Positions 1-5,938 of a DNA stretch of 19,757 nucleotides are shown piece by piece. Numbering within the stretch: the stretch's first letter is position 1; the number at the start of each line of letters is the position of its first letter. Where the stretch lies: positions 1-19,757 of the forward strand of contig CABPYL010000047.1 of assembly GCA_902461565.1 (NCBI GenBank), in the 5' to 3' direction. The stretch comes from an uncultured Porphyromonadaceae bacterium. GTDB lineage: Bacteria; Bacteroidota; Bacteroidia; Bacteroidales; Muribaculaceae. A model generated the notes under the pieces. It was not told where the DNA came from and ran no database searches. It saw only the letters and a list, made by a program, of their open reading frames with translations. A program made the translations under genes and the position numbers.

Positions 1-323
1 GATGCGCGGAGTCCGAGACCGCGATTTCTTCATATTCCGACTTGTCAAACTATACGCCTAAATTTTTAACATTCCATTCGCCCGGATTTAACAAATGCAC
101 CGTAATTTCGGCTTGGGCCAAGAAAACCGCGCCGTGGTGCTATTTCAAAGATATACGTGCAGATGGATGTACCGGCATTGAAAATGTCGATGCCGGGAGC
201 GGTGAACCTGTCGAGATATACAATCTTGGTGGTGTCAAAGTGGGTTCGGATGTAAAGAATCTTTCCCCGGGCATCTATATCCGTAAACAAGGCAAAGAAC
301 GCACAAAAATAGCAATCCGGTAA
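1..323 (+). CDS. C-terminal end of a secreted protein with sorting domain (5' end outside window)
   Basis: The reading frame is open from base 3 to a TAA at 321-323, so only about the last 106 residues are visible and the true start lies upstream of the window. The part before GIENV looks like the end of a beta-sandwich domain (FHSPGFNKCTVISAWA), whose function I cannot name. After it comes the pattern typical of Bacteroidetes C-terminal sorting domains: a short linker, VEIYNLGGVKV, then LSPGIYIRK and a basic end. In the family such tails direct export through type IX-like secretion or surface attachment. The same tail style recurs in two other proteins of this window. A terminator follows directly. 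A TTG near base 42 could be read as a start, but the frame stays open upstream, so truncation by the window edge is the better reading. Confidence 0.8.
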   Translation, partial: CAESETAISSYSDLSNYTPKFLTFHSPGFNKCTVISAWAKKTAPWCYFKDIRADGCTGIENVDAGSGEPVEIYNLGGVKVGSDVKNLSPGIYIRKQGKERTKIAIR

Positions 324-335
324 GCTATATAAATT

Positions 336-373
336 AGGGTGTGCCGTATCTGACAGTTGCGGCACACCCTTTT
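336..373 (+). terminator. Intrinsic terminator of the leading partial gene
   Basis: Bases 337-346 (GGGTGTGCCG) pair perfectly with 360-369 (CGGCACACCC), extended by an A-T pair, with a 13-base loop and TTTT directly after. It lies 13 bases after the stop codon of the partial plus-strand gene. Confidence 0.85.
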
Positions 374-414
374 GATATTCCGATGTAAGAACGGCCTTCC
401 CTTACGTACGGGCA

Positions 415-439
415 CAAAAAAAGCCGCCGAAAGGCGGCT
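415..439 (-). terminator. Intrinsic terminator of rpmH
   Basis: Read on the minus strand, AGCCGCC (433-439) and GGCGGCT (422-428) form a 7-bp GC-rich stem with a 4-base loop, followed by a run of T (A run at 416-422 on the plus strand). It lies about 20 bases beyond the rpmH stop codon. Confidence 0.88.
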
Positions 440-457
440 GTACGTTAAAAGAGGCTA

Positions 458-613
458 TTATTTGCCACCGATGTGATCGGAAACGGTCAGCGACAGACGG
501 CCTTTGGCACGACGGCGGGCAAGTACTTTGCGGCCATTCGGGGTTGCCATTCTTTCACGGAAGCCGTGCTTGTTAACTCTCTTGCGGTTAGAAGGTTGGA
601 ATGTTCTTTTCAT
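458..613 (-). CDS. rpmH: 50S ribosomal protein bL34
   Basis: This 51-residue basic protein begins MKRTFQPSNRKRVNKHGF and continues with RMATPNGRKVLARRRAKGR, the hallmark bL34 sequence. bL34 is a small RNA-binding protein of the large ribosomal subunit that sits within 23S rRNA and helps assembly. The C-terminal extension SLTVSDHIGGK is slightly longer than the enterobacterial form, as is usual in Bacteroidetes. The ATG at 611-613 is the only sensible start. The gene stands alone: its own promoter lies about 45 bases upstream and an intrinsic terminator lies directly downstream. Confidence 0.98.
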   Translation of the reverse strand: MKRTFQPSNRKRVNKHGFRERMATPNGRKVLARRRAKGRLSLTVSDHIGGK

Positions 614-656
614 TGCCTTATGTGATTTTCAATTTATTTTCGTACTTTTCGGAGTG

Positions 657-688
657 CAAATTTAGGCATTTTTTGTCAAGTCTGCAAA
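657..688 (-). promoter_or_regulatory. Bacteroidetes-type promoter for rpmH
   Basis: On the minus strand TTTG (plus 685-688) is followed after exactly 20 bases by TAAATTTG (plus 657-664), matching the Bacteroidetes primary-sigma consensus TTTG-N19/20-TAnnTTTG. The predicted start of transcription leaves a leader of roughly 35-40 bases before rpmH. Confidence 0.8.
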
Positions 689-785
689 TTTCACTATCCA
701 AAATCGGGAAATTGATAAGATTTTCATCGAAAAGGAATCGAAAAACTATGTTGTCTGCATCCCGCTTGTGAAGGGGTGCATTTTG

Positions 786-1070
786 TCATTTCTTTTTACG
801 GCGCAGGAAGGGGAGGAGTATCCGGATAATCTTGAAGGCGAATAATCCGTATTCGGCCACAGAAAAAACACTGCTCACGCGCGAAAATATGGAGTTGGAG
901 CCTCCGAAGATAGGCGCGCTTGTCTTCATGGCTTCTATCTGGGCCGACATCTTGAATTTCTGTATTTCCATGCGCGCTTGCACAAGTGTGCGGCGCATGC
1001 GCATCTCGTCGAGTGTCATACCGCCCCACTGTGGGCCGGTTGGCTGGGGATAGGGTGGAAGTTTAAACAT
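786..1070 (-). CDS. Small unknown protein, last gene of YtxH/holin operon
   Basis: A 94-residue protein I do not recognise. It starts with a proline-rich segment (PPYPQPTGPQWGG), has a central charged, probably helical part (LDEMRMRRTLVQARMEIQKF), and ends in a hydrophobic stretch near residues 75-90 (AEYGLFAFKIIRILLPF) followed by RRKKK. The hydrophobic stretch plus a basic tail suggests a C-terminal membrane anchor or a peripheral membrane protein with its tail on the cytoplasmic face. Its ATG overlaps the end of the preceding holin-like gene by 8 bases (ATGTTTAA), which implies translational coupling and supports it as a real gene. The role is unknown; the context points to the cell envelope. 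Confidence 0.75.
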   Translation of the reverse strand: MFKLPPYPQPTGPQWGGMTLDEMRMRRTLVQARMEIQKFKMSAQIEAMKTSAPIFGGSNSIFSRVSSVFSVAEYGLFAFKIIRILLPFLRRKKK

Positions 1071-1461
1071 TTTCTTCGATGTTTGAATTGTTTGCGGCCG
1101 GGGTTTCGTCTACTGGCGCGTCCAGCATCATCGAGCTGATAAATCGCGCTATCGGGTTGATAAGTATGCTTTTGCGTGCAAGGAAAAGCACCACGCCTAA
1201 AACAACATAGAATCCGGCGACGATGGTGAATCCTGCGAGCGGTCCGAATGCAGTAGACAGTACGAGGCTCAGCACAATGGACAGAAATACCATTGCTATG
1301 GTTATCACGATTGTGAGCAGGAGAAACAGCGCTGCGGCAGATACCAGTCGCGTTATCTTCTCGGCAACGTTAAGTTTGGTATCTTCTATCAGCAGACTGA
1401 TGTAGCGGCTGATGGTGTTCAGCAGCGCTTTTGCGCCTGATGCGTTTTCTGTTTGCGGCAT
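1063..1461 (-). CDS. Phage-holin-superfamily (Holin-X type) membrane protein
   Basis: The 132-residue protein has a polar N-terminal helix (NTISRYISLLIEDTKLNVAE), two strongly hydrophobic segments (about residues 40-65 and 70-93) and a short acidic tail (about 112-132). This layout matches the Phage_holin_3_6 / Holin-X family (PF07332), which in free-living bacteria are chromosomal two-helix inner-membrane proteins of unclear role, commonly next to YtxH-type genes. I chose the ATG at 1459-1461 (MPQTEN); a longer frame with a non-ATG start at 1509 would add 16 residues of unconvincing sequence that cover a hairpin. It is the third gene of a four-gene operon. No lysis genes are nearby, so a true phage holin is unlikely. 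Confidence 0.8.
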   Translation of the reverse strand: MPQTENASGAKALLNTISRYISLLIEDTKLNVAEKITRLVSAAALFLLLTIVITIAMVFLSIVLSLVLSTAFGPLAGFTIVAGFYVVLGVVLFLARKSILINPIARFISSMMLDAPVDETPAANNSNIEENV

Positions 1462-1478
1462 AGTGTGAATGAAGTTAA

Positions 1479-1527
1479 ACCCTCCGGGAGCAACCCGCAG
1501 TACGCGCAATCACTCGTCCGGAAGGGT
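1479..1527 (-). other. Intercistronic hairpin between ytxH-like and holin-like genes
   Basis: ACCCTCCGG (1479-1487) can pair with CCGGAAGGGT (1518-1527) apart from one bulged base, and an inner GAG/CTC pairing lengthens the stem. On the minus strand the stem is followed by only three T. It lies in a 91-base gap inside an otherwise compact operon, so it could be a weak terminator, a processing site or a stability element. Confidence 0.4.
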
Positions 1528-1552
1528 ATGAGTCTGGAAATTTAACTTGCTG

Positions 1553-1762
1553 TTATTTTGTTTTGATATCCGCAGCCTGGTCTTCTACCTGCGTGGCTAT
1601 CATTTCAACGAGTTCATCGATATCATCTGCGGCAATGATGCCTTTCTTCTGTAGAATGATACGGATGCGGGCCCGCAGTTCCTCTCCGGTAACAGGGGTA
1701 AAGAGGGCGGTTGCTGCGGCACCGATTGCGGCGCCGGCTAAAAAAGTGAGAAAGCCTTTCAT
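1553..1762 (-). CDS. YtxH domain protein
   Basis: The 69-residue protein opens with MKGFLTFLAGAAIGAAATAL, one glycine/alanine-rich transmembrane segment, then FTPVTGEELRARI and a charged helix ending in lysines. The pattern (G/A-rich helix, then a P-x-x-G-x-E/x-R turn, then an amphipathic helix) is the YtxH family (PF12732), small single-pass membrane proteins linked to stress in Firmicutes and of unknown activity in Bacteroidetes. It lies 18 bases after the other YtxH-like gene and resembles it, so the two probably arose by tandem duplication. The acidic segment (AADDIDELVEMIATQVEDQ) may mediate oligomerisation. Confidence 0.8.
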   Translation of the reverse strand: MKGFLTFLAGAAIGAAATALFTPVTGEELRARIRIILQKKGIIAADDIDELVEMIATQVEDQAADIKTK

Positions 1763-1780
1763 CGGAACGGGTATGGTTTG

Positions 1781-1984
1781 TTATTTCACTTCCTTGATTT
1801 CTTCGGCAATCTGATCGGCCAGGCTGTTGAGTTCGTGGTCCTTGATGCCGGGAACATGCGAGCGAATGAATCCTTTGATTGCGTCGCGGGTTTCGCTGCC
1901 TTTCTGGGGGGCGAGAAGAAGAGCTGTCGCTGCGCCTACAAGTGCGCCGCCAAGAGCGGCGATTACGATTGGAAGTCCTTTCAT
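1781..1984 (-). CDS. YtxH domain protein, first gene of the operon
   Basis: The 67-residue protein begins MKGLPIVIAALGGALVGAATAL, a glycine/alanine-rich membrane segment, followed by LLAPQKGSETRDAIKGF, which carries the YtxH signature P-x-K-G-x-x-x-R. The rest is a charged helix ending EEIKEVK. It is the promoter-proximal gene of the set ytxH-ytxH-holin-unknown. The likely role is a small inner-membrane envelope or stress protein, with no catalytic residues visible. Confidence 0.82.
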   Translation of the reverse strand: MKGLPIVIAALGGALVGAATALLLAPQKGSETRDAIKGFIRSHVPGIKDHELNSLADQIAEEIKEVK

Positions 1985-2034
1985 TGTCGTGTTGTGTTTT
2001 TAAGTTTATATTATAGTTTACTCCTATAACATCA

Positions 2035-2042
2035 CAAAGGTA
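2035..2042 (-). promoter_or_regulatory. Putative -7 element for the YtxH/holin operon
   Basis: On the minus strand TACCTTTG matches TAnnTTTG, about 50 bases upstream of the first ytxH-like gene. I find no convincing TTG or TTTG at the -33 position, so the call rests on the -7 motif and its location. Confidence 0.5.
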
Positions 2043-2123
2043 ATAAAAGTTTTTTTCAGCGACACTCCGGCGGCAAATAAATAATTGTTCCATTCGGGAT
2101 ATTATATGGCCGAATGGCGCCGT

Positions 2124-2156
2124 AAACAAAACCGGCGCACCATTGTGGCGCGCCGG
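2124..2156 (-). terminator. Intrinsic terminator of the htrA gene
   Basis: On the minus strand CCGGCGCGCC and GGTGCGCCGG form a 10-bp stem (one G-U pair) around a short ACAAT loop, followed by TTTTGTTT (plus 2124-2131). It lies 27 bases beyond the htrA stop codon. Confidence 0.88.
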
Positions 2157-2182
2157 CTGTATATGGAATGGAGGAAAGAATA

Positions 2183-3679
2183 TCAGTCGTCGAGGGCAAC
2201 TGCGGCGTAGGCCGTCTTGCCGGTGGGATATATTCCGGAAATGAACAGCACTTTATCCTCGCCTGCGCCCGACTGTTTTACGGCGCGGTAAATCTCTTTC
2301 ACCTGTTCGGGTGTGCTTACGCGCTGTCCGTTGATGCTCAGGATAATGAAGCCCTTCCGGATACCGGCTGCGGCGAAGCGTCCGTTACTGTCTACTTCCG
2401 CTACGCTTACGCCGGAGCTGATTTCCAGGCGACGTGCGGTTTCCTTGTCTACGGCTTCCAAAGTTGCACCGAGCATACCGGAGTCGCCGCTCTTGGTGAG
2501 TGCCACATCGCCGCGGTTGTTGCGCAGGCGTGCCTTTGCGGTTGCCCGTTTGCCGTCGCGGAAATATTCTATGACAATTTCGTCGCCGGGGCTCTGGCGT
2601 GCGATAGCCTCCTGGAGTTCGGCTGTGGAGCGTGTGGGCTTGCCGTTGATGCTTACAATTACGTCGCCCGGTTCAATCTTGGCCTCAAGGGCTGCGGAAC
2701 GGTCCTCAACGCTGTCGACGTATATACCGGCCACGGTACCTTTGATTTTTTTCTCGGCAATGAATTCCGGAGTAAGTTCCATAAAGCGTATTCCAAGGAA
2801 TGCGCGCTGCACGGTGCCGTATTCCTTGAGGTCGGCCACCACTTTCTGAACTATGGATGTGGGAATGGCGAAAGAGCAGCCGGCGTAGGCGCCCGTCTGC
2901 GAGTAGATGGCGGTGTTGATGCCTACCAGCTCGCCGGCGAGGTTTACAAGCGCGCCGCCGGAGTTACCTTGGTTTACTGCGGCGTCGGTCTGGATATACG
3001 ATTCGATACCGCCGCGCGAGCGTGAGCCTGTCATCGATGAGATGTTACGGGCCTTGGCGCTGATGATGCCGGATGTTACGGTGGAGGTGAAGCCGAAGGG
3101 ATTGCCAACTGCAAGCACCCACTCGCCCACATGCAGGTTTTCGGAATCGCCCATCGGGATAACATGAAGGTCCGGTGCCTCGATTTTGATTAGGGCGAGG
3201 TCGGTGGTTGGATCCGCGCCGATAACCGTGGCGGCAAAGTTGCGGTTATCGTTCAGTGTAACCTCAAGGCGTTCGGCGTTTTCGATTACGTGGTTGTTGG
3301 TAACTATGTACCCGTCGTCGCTGATTATTACGCCCGAGCCGAGGCCAAGCTGCTGCTGGCGTGGTTCTTCTTGCTGGCGTGGCTGCTGACGTTCGTAGGG
3401 GTTACCGAAGAAGAAGTCGAACAGAGGGTCGGAGAATGGAGAGACCCCGCCGCTCATGCGCTGGTTGCGCGGGGTGGCGTAGCTCTTGACACTGACAACG
3501 CCGTTGACAGTGCTCTCGGCAGCTTTGATAAAATCGTCCTGGGATATGAAGCGTCCGTTACCGCCGACAACGGTTGTGGAGTGGTTGCCGGGTGTGCTTT
3601 GTGCATCTGTTGCCGGGCTGGCGCTGCAGGCAGTTGCAAGTAGCCCGAAAGATAGTCCTAATACAATAATCTTTTTCAT
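2183..3679 (-). CDS. htrA: HtrA/DegP-family serine protease with two PDZ domains (predicted lipoprotein)
   Basis: The 498-residue protein is a Do-family envelope protease/chaperone that degrades misfolded proteins. A signal peptide ends in a lipobox (LLATAC, Cys18), so a membrane anchor is likely. The trypsin-like domain (about 110-285) carries the full triad: His130 in TNNHVI, Asp160 in TTDLALIK and Ser240 in QGNSGGAL. PDZ1 (about 290-385) and PDZ2 (about 400-495) follow, as in DegP/DegQ. A flexible Q/R-rich segment (about 95-112) replaces the long LA loop. The ATG at 3677-3679 is fixed by the signal peptide. It has its own promoter and terminator and is divergent from an ECF sigma gene. DegP and DegQ cannot be told apart from sequence alone. 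Confidence 0.95.
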   Translation of the reverse strand: MKKIIVLGLSFGLLATACSASPATDAQSTPGNHSTTVVGGNGRFISQDDFIKAAESTVNGVVSVKSYATPRNQRMSGGVSPFSDPLFDFFFGNPYERQQPRQQEEPRQQQLGLGSGVIISDDGYIVTNNHVIENAERLEVTLNDNRNFAATVIGADPTTDLALIKIEAPDLHVIPMGDSENLHVGEWVLAVGNPFGFTSTVTSGIISAKARNISSMTGSRSRGGIESYIQTDAAVNQGNSGGALVNLAGELVGINTAIYSQTGAYAGCSFAIPTSIVQKVVADLKEYGTVQRAFLGIRFMELTPEFIAEKKIKGTVAGIYVDSVEDRSAALEAKIEPGDVIVSINGKPTRSTAELQEAIARQSPGDEIVIEYFRDGKRATAKARLRNNRGDVALTKSGDSGMLGATLEAVDKETARRLEISSGVSVAEVDSNGRFAAAGIRKGFIILSINGQRVSTPEQVKEIYRAVKQSGAGEDKVLFISGIYPTGKTAYAAVALDD

Positions 3680-3741
3680 TTCTATTTCAATAATGTGGTA
3701 ATAGAGGTTAAGATTGCAGTTTAACCGTGATGATTATATTG

Positions 3742-3772
3742 CAAATATAGGTCCAATGTGCCAAAAGTCAAA
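3742..3772 (-). promoter_or_regulatory. Bacteroidetes-type promoter for htrA
   Basis: On the minus strand TTTG (plus 3769-3772) precedes TATATTTG (plus 3742-3749) by 19 bases, a full match to TTTG-N19-TAnnTTTG. A leader of about 55 bases precedes htrA. Housekeeping-type expression is implied, with or without extra control by the neighbouring sigma factor. Confidence 0.78.
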
Positions 3773-3812
3773 TTTTAATTAAGTTAATTTCACCAAACGG
3801 CGCGGAGTTTAA

Positions 3813-3820
3813 TAACTTTT
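3813..3820 (+). promoter_or_regulatory. Weak candidate -7 element upstream of the ECF sigma gene
   Basis: TAACTTTT matches seven of eight positions of TAnnTTTG, about 50 bases before the sigma factor ATG. There is no clear -33 element, and an ECF-dependent (possibly autoregulated) promoter would look different, so this is tentative. Confidence 0.3.
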
Positions 3821-3869
3821 CAACGAAGCGCTGTAATATTTTCATTTTTTCAACGTCATATAATATGAC

Positions 3870-4391
3870 ATGAGCCGACAGACAGACAAAGAGACACGTT
3901 TTCTGGCAGTCACCGACGAGTATAAAGAGGTGATTGCCAAAGTATGTCTGCTGTATTCGTCGCCGACTGCCACATTCGAGGACCTGTACCAGGAAGTGCT
4001 TGCAAACCTTTGGATCGGTCTTGACAGTTTTCGCGGCGAGGCCAAGATATCCACGTGGATCTACCGTGCGGCGCTTAATACGTGTATCACTTTTCACCGT
4101 ACATCGGGGCGCCACAATCCCGCCAGAACTCAAAGCATAGACAGTCTTATTGTCGAACCTGCCGATGGCCACGAGGCCGCTGCGATGAAAGAAGAACTGG
4201 CGCTGCTCAACCGCCTGGTATCGCGCCTGGGCATGGTGGACAAGGCGCTGATAACGCTTTGGCTCGATGAAAAGTCCTACGACGAGATTTCGCGTATCAT
4301 GGGCATCTCGGAATCCAACGTGGCCGTGAGAATTCACCGTATCAAGGAAAAACTAAGCAAATTTGCCGCCGAGGAAGCGGAGGGGAGGTAA
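3870..4391 (+). CDS. ECF-type RNA polymerase sigma factor
   Basis: The 173-residue protein has only regions 2 and 4, as in ECF sigma factors. Region 2 spans about residues 15-78, with FEDLYQEVLANLW (core polymerase contact) and GEAKISTWIYRAALN (-10 recognition). Region 4 spans about 108-163, with the helix-turn-helix YDEISRIMGISESNVAVRIHRIKEKL in two parts; SESNVAVRIHRIK is the recognition helix. The ATG at 3870 is the first available start and gives a full-length domain. The next gene begins 2 bases after its stop, so the two are co-translated. By family logic the neighbour may control it. Being divergent from htrA suggests a cell-envelope stimulus, but that is inference. Confidence 0.92.
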   Translation: MSRQTDKETRFLAVTDEYKEVIAKVCLLYSSPTATFEDLYQEVLANLWIGLDSFRGEAKISTWIYRAALNTCITFHRTSGRHNPARTQSIDSLIVEPADGHEAAAMKEELALLNRLVSRLGMVDKALITLWLDEKSYDEISRIMGISESNVAVRIHRIKEKLSKFAAEEAEGR

Positions 4392-4393
4392 AT

Positions 4394-4999
4394 ATGAAAG
4401 ATTTGGAAGAACTTCGCTCATCATGGCAGCGCACGAAGATTGATTCTTCGCGCCTCGATGCCGAAAACCGTCGTATCGCCGACCGTATGGCGGCGCATAA
4501 AGCGTCGGTCAACCGTGCACAGTTCAATCAGTTCCGGCTTGCCGATTTCTATTGGCGAGGGTTCATCGCCTCGATATTCATTGTGTTGTATTCGCCTGTG
4601 CTGCTGTTTATGCGCATGCCGGGGTGGATGTGCGTAACATGCGGTATATTCGGCATCGTTACCGGAGCGCTGAATCTGTCCACATATAAATTTATCTACA
4701 ATATCCATCTTGCCGATATGCCTGTTGTTACGGCACTTGTGAAGTCGGTGGAGATTCTGCGAAGGCAGAAGAATATGTTCATCGTAAGCACAACACTGGC
4801 TGTTTTGCTGGTTTCGCTGCTGTTCTGGCAGGTGTACGAGACGTATTTCACAGACTATATGGCCTCCCCTGTTATGTTTTATTCCGTACTTGCAGCGCTG
4901 CTGATTCTGTTTTTCGTGATTCTTGCTGCCAAGCTGCGACGCATGCGCTCGTATGCCCGCGGCATAAAGAAGGAGCTTGGCGGAATACTTCATCAGTAG
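4394..4999 (+). CDS. Four-helix membrane protein coupled to the ECF sigma factor (possible anti-sigma)
   Basis: The 201-residue protein has a cytoplasmic-looking N-terminal region of about 50 residues (MKDLEELRSSWQRTKID and a basic helix), then four predicted membrane helices near residues 54-73, 78-96, 128-148 and 158-180, and a basic tail. It starts 2 bases after the sigma gene. Bacteroidetes often encode a membrane protein of this type right after an ECF sigma factor. The LEELRSSWQ start followed by membrane helices is compatible with a partner that holds the sigma factor at the membrane. I see no zinc-binding (ZAS) His/Cys motif and no periplasmic sensor domain, so the anti-sigma role is inferred from context only. 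Confidence 0.8.
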   Translation: MKDLEELRSSWQRTKIDSSRLDAENRRIADRMAAHKASVNRAQFNQFRLADFYWRGFIASIFIVLYSPVLLFMRMPGWMCVTCGIFGIVTGALNLSTYKFIYNIHLADMPVVTALVKSVEILRRQKNMFIVSTTLAVLLVSLLFWQVYETYFTDYMASPVMFYSVLAALLILFFVILAAKLRRMRSYARGIKKELGGILHQ

Positions 5000-5050
5000 G
5001 AATAGAGGCATTTTGTGTGCCCGCGATGCCCGCGGCGCAGAAAAAATCGC

Positions 5051-5058
5051 TAACTTTG
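5051..5058 (+). promoter_or_regulatory. -7 promoter element for the esterase gene
   Basis: TAACTTTG matches TAnnTTTG, 19 bases before the ATG at 5078, giving a short leader. No good -33 element is seen 19-20 bases upstream. The gene is therefore probably transcribed apart from the sigma operon that ends at 4999. Confidence 0.6.
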
Positions 5059-5077
5059 CCGCATAAACCTATACACT

Positions 5078-5938
5078 ATGAAACACATTATTGCATTTGC
5101 CATCTTCGGAGCCGGAGTACTCACGCTTCAGGCTCAGCCGCAGACAAAGGAAACAATGGCGTACGGCGACACTGTCCGCACCTACGCGATGTATATTCCG
5201 CAGAACATAACGAAAGACGCCCCGTTAGTGGTGTATACTCACGGCTACGGCTCCAAAAAACGCTGGATAAAGGACCTTAACGAGGCCGCCGATGCGCATG
5301 GCTTTGCGGTGTGCTATCCCGACGGCGCGCCCGACGACCGCGGAAAGGACGGCTGGTTCGTAGGCTATCCTCCGCAGTGGCACATGGACCGAAACGAGGA
5401 GGACTTTTTCGAGGCTCTGCTAAACGAGGTATGTCCCAAGTATAATCTTAGCCGTGAGAATGTGTTTATGGCCGGAATGAGCAATGGCGGCGACCTGTGC
5501 TATCAGCTTGCCTATACGCGTCCGAATTTGTTCAAGGCATACGCCTCTGTGGCCGGTCTCACCTTCGAATGGATGTACAACGAACGAAAGCTCACCGAGC
5601 CCGTACACTTCATGGAGATACATGGCAACAATGATATGGTGTCCATGTGGCAGGGCGACCACGAAAACAAGGGCGGCTGGGGCGCATATATTCCCGTGCC
5701 TATGGCTGTTGCTGCAGTCGCCGCCAACAATCGCTGCACAACTATGGAAACCGACACGTTCCCGACATTGGCCGACAGCACGCGTATGGTGATACGCACA
5801 GTTTACAGCAATGCCCCTTCGGGCAAGGATGTGGTTGTTTATGAGGTGCAGGGAGCCAAGCATTCCTGGCACGCCAAAGACCTGCCTACATCCGAGATTA
5901 TCTGGAAATTCTTCGAGGCGACTATGAAGGAGGATTAG
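5078..5938 (+). CDS. Secreted alpha/beta-hydrolase, PHB-depolymerase / CE1 esterase type
   Basis: The 286-residue protein has a cleavable signal peptide (MKHIIAFAIFGAGVLTLQAQ). The fold markers of the PHB-depolymerase/feruloyl-esterase (LpqC-like, CE1) group are present: APLVVYTHGYG (oxyanion region), GMSNGG with nucleophile Ser135, HGNNDMV with probable acid Asp186, and GAKHSWH with probable catalytic His262. Enzymes of this group hydrolyse short acyl or phenolic esters, often on plant polysaccharides, and export to periplasm or surface fits that. The substrate cannot be told from sequence. It has its own -7 promoter motif. Its stop codon overlaps that of the convergent CPBP protease gene. 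Confidence 0.88.
   Translation: MKHIIAFAIFGAGVLTLQAQPQTKETMAYGDTVRTYAMYIPQNITKDAPLVVYTHGYGSKKRWIKDLNEAADAHGFAVCYPDGAPDDRGKDGWFVGYPPQWHMDRNEEDFFEALLNEVCPKYNLSRENVFMAGMSNGGDLCYQLAYTRPNLFKAYASVAGLTFEWMYNERKLTEPVHFMEIHGNNDMVSMWQGDHENKGGWGAYIPVPMAVAAVAANNRCTTMETDTFPTLADSTRMVIRTVYSNAPSGKDVVVYEVQGAKHSWHAKDLPTSEIIWKFFEATMKED

Noticed and set aside
756..780. Hairpin TGCATCCC/GGGGTGCA downstream of the small operon
   Set aside because: It pairs best on the plus strand, where no gene precedes it, and on the minus strand has a mismatch and no T-run, so it is not a supported terminator for the operon.
1063..1461. Evidence of a prophage from the holin-superfamily gene
   Set aside because: No endolysin, tail, capsid or integrase genes surround it; the YtxH neighbours indicate a chromosomal envelope operon.
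1462..1509. Longer N-terminus for the holin-like protein using a non-ATG start at 1509
   Set aside because: The added 16 residues do not look like part of the family, and the region forms an RNA hairpin; the ATG at 1459-1461 gives a normal-length protein.
2168..3025. A 285-codon open frame on the plus strand opposite htrA
   Set aside because: The minus strand encodes an unmistakable HtrA protease with full catalytic triad and PDZ domains; the opposite frame has a Cys/Gly/Ala-rich composition typical of antisense reading of a GC-rich gene.
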